Of a stretch of 64,000 nucleotides of DNA, positions 62,391 through 64,000 are shown piece after piece. The stretch comes from Arcicella rigui (GTDB taxonomy: Bacteria; Bacteroidota; Bacteroidia; Cytophagales; Spirosomataceae), in contig NZ_JAYFUM010000022.1 in NCBI RefSeq assembly GCF_034929435.1, forward strand, positions 1 through 64,000, read 5' to 3'. The notes below the pieces were generated by a model. The model had not been told where the DNA came from. It searched no databases and saw nothing but the letters and a program-made list of their open reading frames with translations. Each line of letters starts with the position of its first letter. Position 1 is the stretch's first letter. Made by a program: the position numbers and the translations under genes.

Positions 62391-62789
62391 TGAATTGATT
62401 GTTTTGAAAGTATTAATTGAAATATGGCTGAATACGATAATACCTTTAAAGTGGATTTTCTGATAGTATTCACTTTAAAGGTATTATATTTCAAATTAAT
62501 AATTGTATGTTTCTGTGAAGCTTTTTAGATGTAAGAGTTGAGATATAAGATGCAAGACTTAAGATGCAAGAATTAAGACACAAGATGCAAGAGTAAAGAC
62601 TCAAGAAATAAGAGTCAGAAATTAAAATTAATAGCTAAAAGCAAAGCTCAAGGCTCACAGCTCAAAACTAAAAGCTAAAAACTGTGTTGCCGTAGCCCGT
62701 GTCTCCACGGGCTACAACTTGGAAATGGGAATTACCTGTGTCTTTACGAGCAACAACTCAACAGACAGTAGCTGTACTTTAGCTTAAAT
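62391..62789. repeat. Repeat-filled 400-bp gap
   Basis: The gap has no gene. It contains an inverted pair (ATACCTTTAAAGTGGATTTT near 62440 and TTCACTTTAAAGGTATTATA near 62468), a run of TAAGATGCAAGA-type words (62527-62620), an AGCTCAAGGCTCACAGCTCA block (62625-62682) and REP-like copies (62690-62760, including GTAGCCCGTG-TCTC-CACGGGCTAC). Confidence 0.7.
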
Positions 62790-63319
62790 TCATTCCTGCC
62801 AATGTGTTAATATTCCAAATTCATCTATCCCTTGTTCATAGAATTTAGCCGAAGAGTATTTGTAATTTTCTGGTAAGTCGGCTAAGTCCCATTTACCAGT
62901 TAAGGGATTGTTATGGATATAGTCTATTTTTGTTGCCAAACGTTTGGAGAATAAAGAGCGATTGAAAGACTGTTTCTTTGCCAAAAATGATATTTTCTAT
63001 TAGATGCTTCCACAGCAAAAAAAGGCAATACTTGTGGATGATTCTCTGATAGGTCTTCTAAAAAACGATGTCCCGTGTATTTCATTAAACTGGCAGAGGG
63101 TAGCTCTTTCCCATTCATTGCCAACATCGTCCAAATTAAATGAATATGATTTGGCATAATCACAAAAGCAAATACCTTGATTTTCTTTTGTGATACTAAA
63201 TATTGTAAACTACTGATGATAAAATCTTTGTATTTATCATGCTTGAGTAGTTTATGCCATTTAAGGATAGTTGCAGTGTAAAAATATGGCACACCTATTT
63301 GTATACTTGTGAATTGCAT
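62790..63319 (-). pseudogene. REP-associated tyrosine transposase (RAYT, Y1/HUH type), frameshifted
   Basis: The N-terminal part begins at the ATG at 63319 (MQFTSIQIGVPYFYTATILK) and carries the HUH-type motif FVIMPNHIHLIW. The frame then breaks in a run of five T at 62927-62931 (plus strand). One added base would join NVWQQK to IDYIHNNPLTGKWDLADLPE, the expected C-terminus with the YIHNNP motif, ending at 62790. Without the break the protein would be about 177 residues. RAYTs are single-strand transposases that act on REP hairpins. The open frame upstream of 63319 is REP sequence, not protein. REP-like hairpins crowd both sides. Confidence 0.88.
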
Positions 63320-63394
63320 ATCTTTTTTTAGTTTAGGTTTTTGATGATGTAAAATACTGTTATTATAAAGTTTGTTGAGATTACCGAGTTTGTT

Positions 63395-63516
63395 GTTTGT
63401 TGCCCGTGGAGACACGGGCAACGGCATAACGGCATAGGGGATTGTATCAAATGTTGTCCGTAGAGCAAGGGTAACAGCATAAAAGTGTTGTCCGTGAGGA
63501 CACGGACAACGGCAAC
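63395..63516. repeat. REP-like hairpins upstream of the RAYT gene
   Basis: GTTGCCCGTG-GAGA-CACGGGCAAC (10-bp stem), a degenerate middle copy, and GTTGTCCGTG-AGGA-CACGGACAAC lie within 120 bp at the 5' side of the transposase gene. These are the best candidates for its substrates. Confidence 0.85.
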
Positions 63517-63517
63517 A

Positions 63518-63568
63518 GATTAATAGCTAAAAGCAAAGCTCAAGGCTCACAGCTCAAAGCTAAAAACT
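63518..63568. repeat. AGCTCAAAGC-type repeat
   Basis: GCAAAGCTCAAGGCTCACAG and CTCAAAGCTAAAAACTAAA are nearly the same as the block at 62625-62682. It ends at the stop codon of the carbonic-anhydrase-like gene. Confidence 0.65.
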
Positions 63569-64000
63569 AAATCAACGGAAATTCACCTGCTTCGTGTCTT
63601 TTTGCCATGGCTACATAATGCAAGGCACTTAAAGTAAGTTTTTCGGCTTGTTCGGGCGAAATTTGTCGGATGATTTTGGCAGGAATCCCCACCACCAAAG
63701 AATAATCAGGAATTTGCATTCCTTCTGGCACTAAGGCGTTTGCTCCAATAATACAATTTTTACCAATAACGGCTTTGTTTAAAACAGTCGCTCGCATCCC
63801 GATAAGCGAGCCGTCGCCCACCGTTGCCCCGTGTACGATTGCCCCATGTCCAACGGTGACATCGTTTCCGATAATCGTTGGGTCGTTGGGGTCGGCGTGT
63901 AGCACGGCAGTATCTTGAATATTACTACGGTCGCCAATTTGAATTTTTTCAACATCTGCACGAATCACCGCACCGTACCAAACAGACACATCATTTCCCA
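63567..64000 (-). CDS. Gamma-carbonic-anhydrase-like hexapeptide protein (partial)
   Basis: This left-handed beta-helix protein of the gamma-carbonic anhydrase / YrdA family runs off the right edge, so its N-terminus is missing. The visible frame reads GNDVSVWYGAVIRADVEKIQ from the edge onward. Metal-ligand His residues appear in TAVLHADPNDP and VTVGHGAIVHGATVG. Repeats of [LIV]-G-x-x-x-x continue to VVGIPAKIIRQIS and a C-terminal helix. It may be an enzyme or a transferase-like scaffold, and carbonic anhydrase activity is not assured. Confidence 0.9.
   Translation of the reverse strand, partial: GNDVSVWYGAVIRADVEKIQIGDRSNIQDTAVLHADPNDPTIIGNDVTVGHGAIVHGATVGDGSLIGMRATVLNKAVIGKNCIIGANALVPEGMQIPDYSLVVGIPAKIIRQISPEQAEKLTLSALHYVAMAKRHEAGEFPLI

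Noticed and set aside
63320..63427. RAYT protein starting at 63427
   Set aside because: The first 30 or so codons translate a REP-like hairpin. The family-like sequence starts at 63319.
1..64000. tRNA, rRNA or tmRNA genes
   Set aside because: I looked through the intergenic regions and saw no cloverleaf with conserved TTCGAATC-like arm or rRNA sequence. Small RNAs without known motifs would be missed.

Overview
The window looks like chromosomal DNA of an AT-rich Bacteroidota of the order Cytophagales, plausibly near Emticicia, Arcicella or Flectobacillus. The genus is a guess. The phylum rests on a SusC/SusD pair with an ECF sigma factor and FecR anti-sigma factor, promoters of the TTTG-N19..21-TAnnTTTG type, the acpP-fabF-rnc order, DUF6089 and DUF6261 proteins, and Rpn-type PD-(D/E)XK transposases.

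Left part (1-9.2 kb): an ilvD - membrane protein - ilvB - ilvN operon on the minus strand. Its leader encodes a 19-residue peptide rich in Ile, Val and Leu, followed by a 12-bp intrinsic terminator, the classical layout of ribosome-mediated attenuation. Divergent to it lie two aldo/keto reductases and a ThuA protein. Middle (9.3-32.9 kb): mostly housekeeping genes. These are an outer-membrane helix-hairpin-helix protein, rnc, fabF, acpP, a ROK kinase, purA, a Fur-family regulator, rel/spoT, DUF6089, ilvC, an AraC regulator, and an operon of two membrane proteins plus ilvA. The first membrane protein of the ilvA operon is a paralogue of the one inside the ilvD-B-N operon. A compact ATPase / TOPRIM-like / YkgJ operon sits between purA and the ROK kinase and may be a defence-type module.

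32.9-52 kb is a glycan and sugar region. It holds a GMC oxidoreductase with a gluconate-dehydrogenase subunit-3-like partner, GH92, GH89 (alpha-N-acetylglucosaminidase), a DUF5009/HGSNAT-like membrane acyltransferase, SusD, SusC, FecR and an ECF sigma factor. Divergent are a GH26 mannanase and a sugar isomerase, followed by a PQQ-type sugar dehydrogenase. The segment just upstream of susC folds on paper into a multi-hairpin structure followed by a U-run.

52-64 kb is accessory. It has a DUF6261 gene preceded by seven 41-bp tandem repeats, a complete ABC-three-component conflict cassette (SMEK protein, small middle component, DUF2326 ATPase), two near-identical Rpn nucleases with a decayed third copy, a GNAT, a SigZ-like sigma factor, PhzF and an amidohydrolase. 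Many REP-like hairpins surround a frameshifted REP-associated tyrosine transposase. A gamma-carbonic-anhydrase gene runs off the right edge. Several other repeat families fill intergenic gaps. No tRNA, rRNA or CRISPR array was recognised. All calls are by eye from the sequence; no database search was run.
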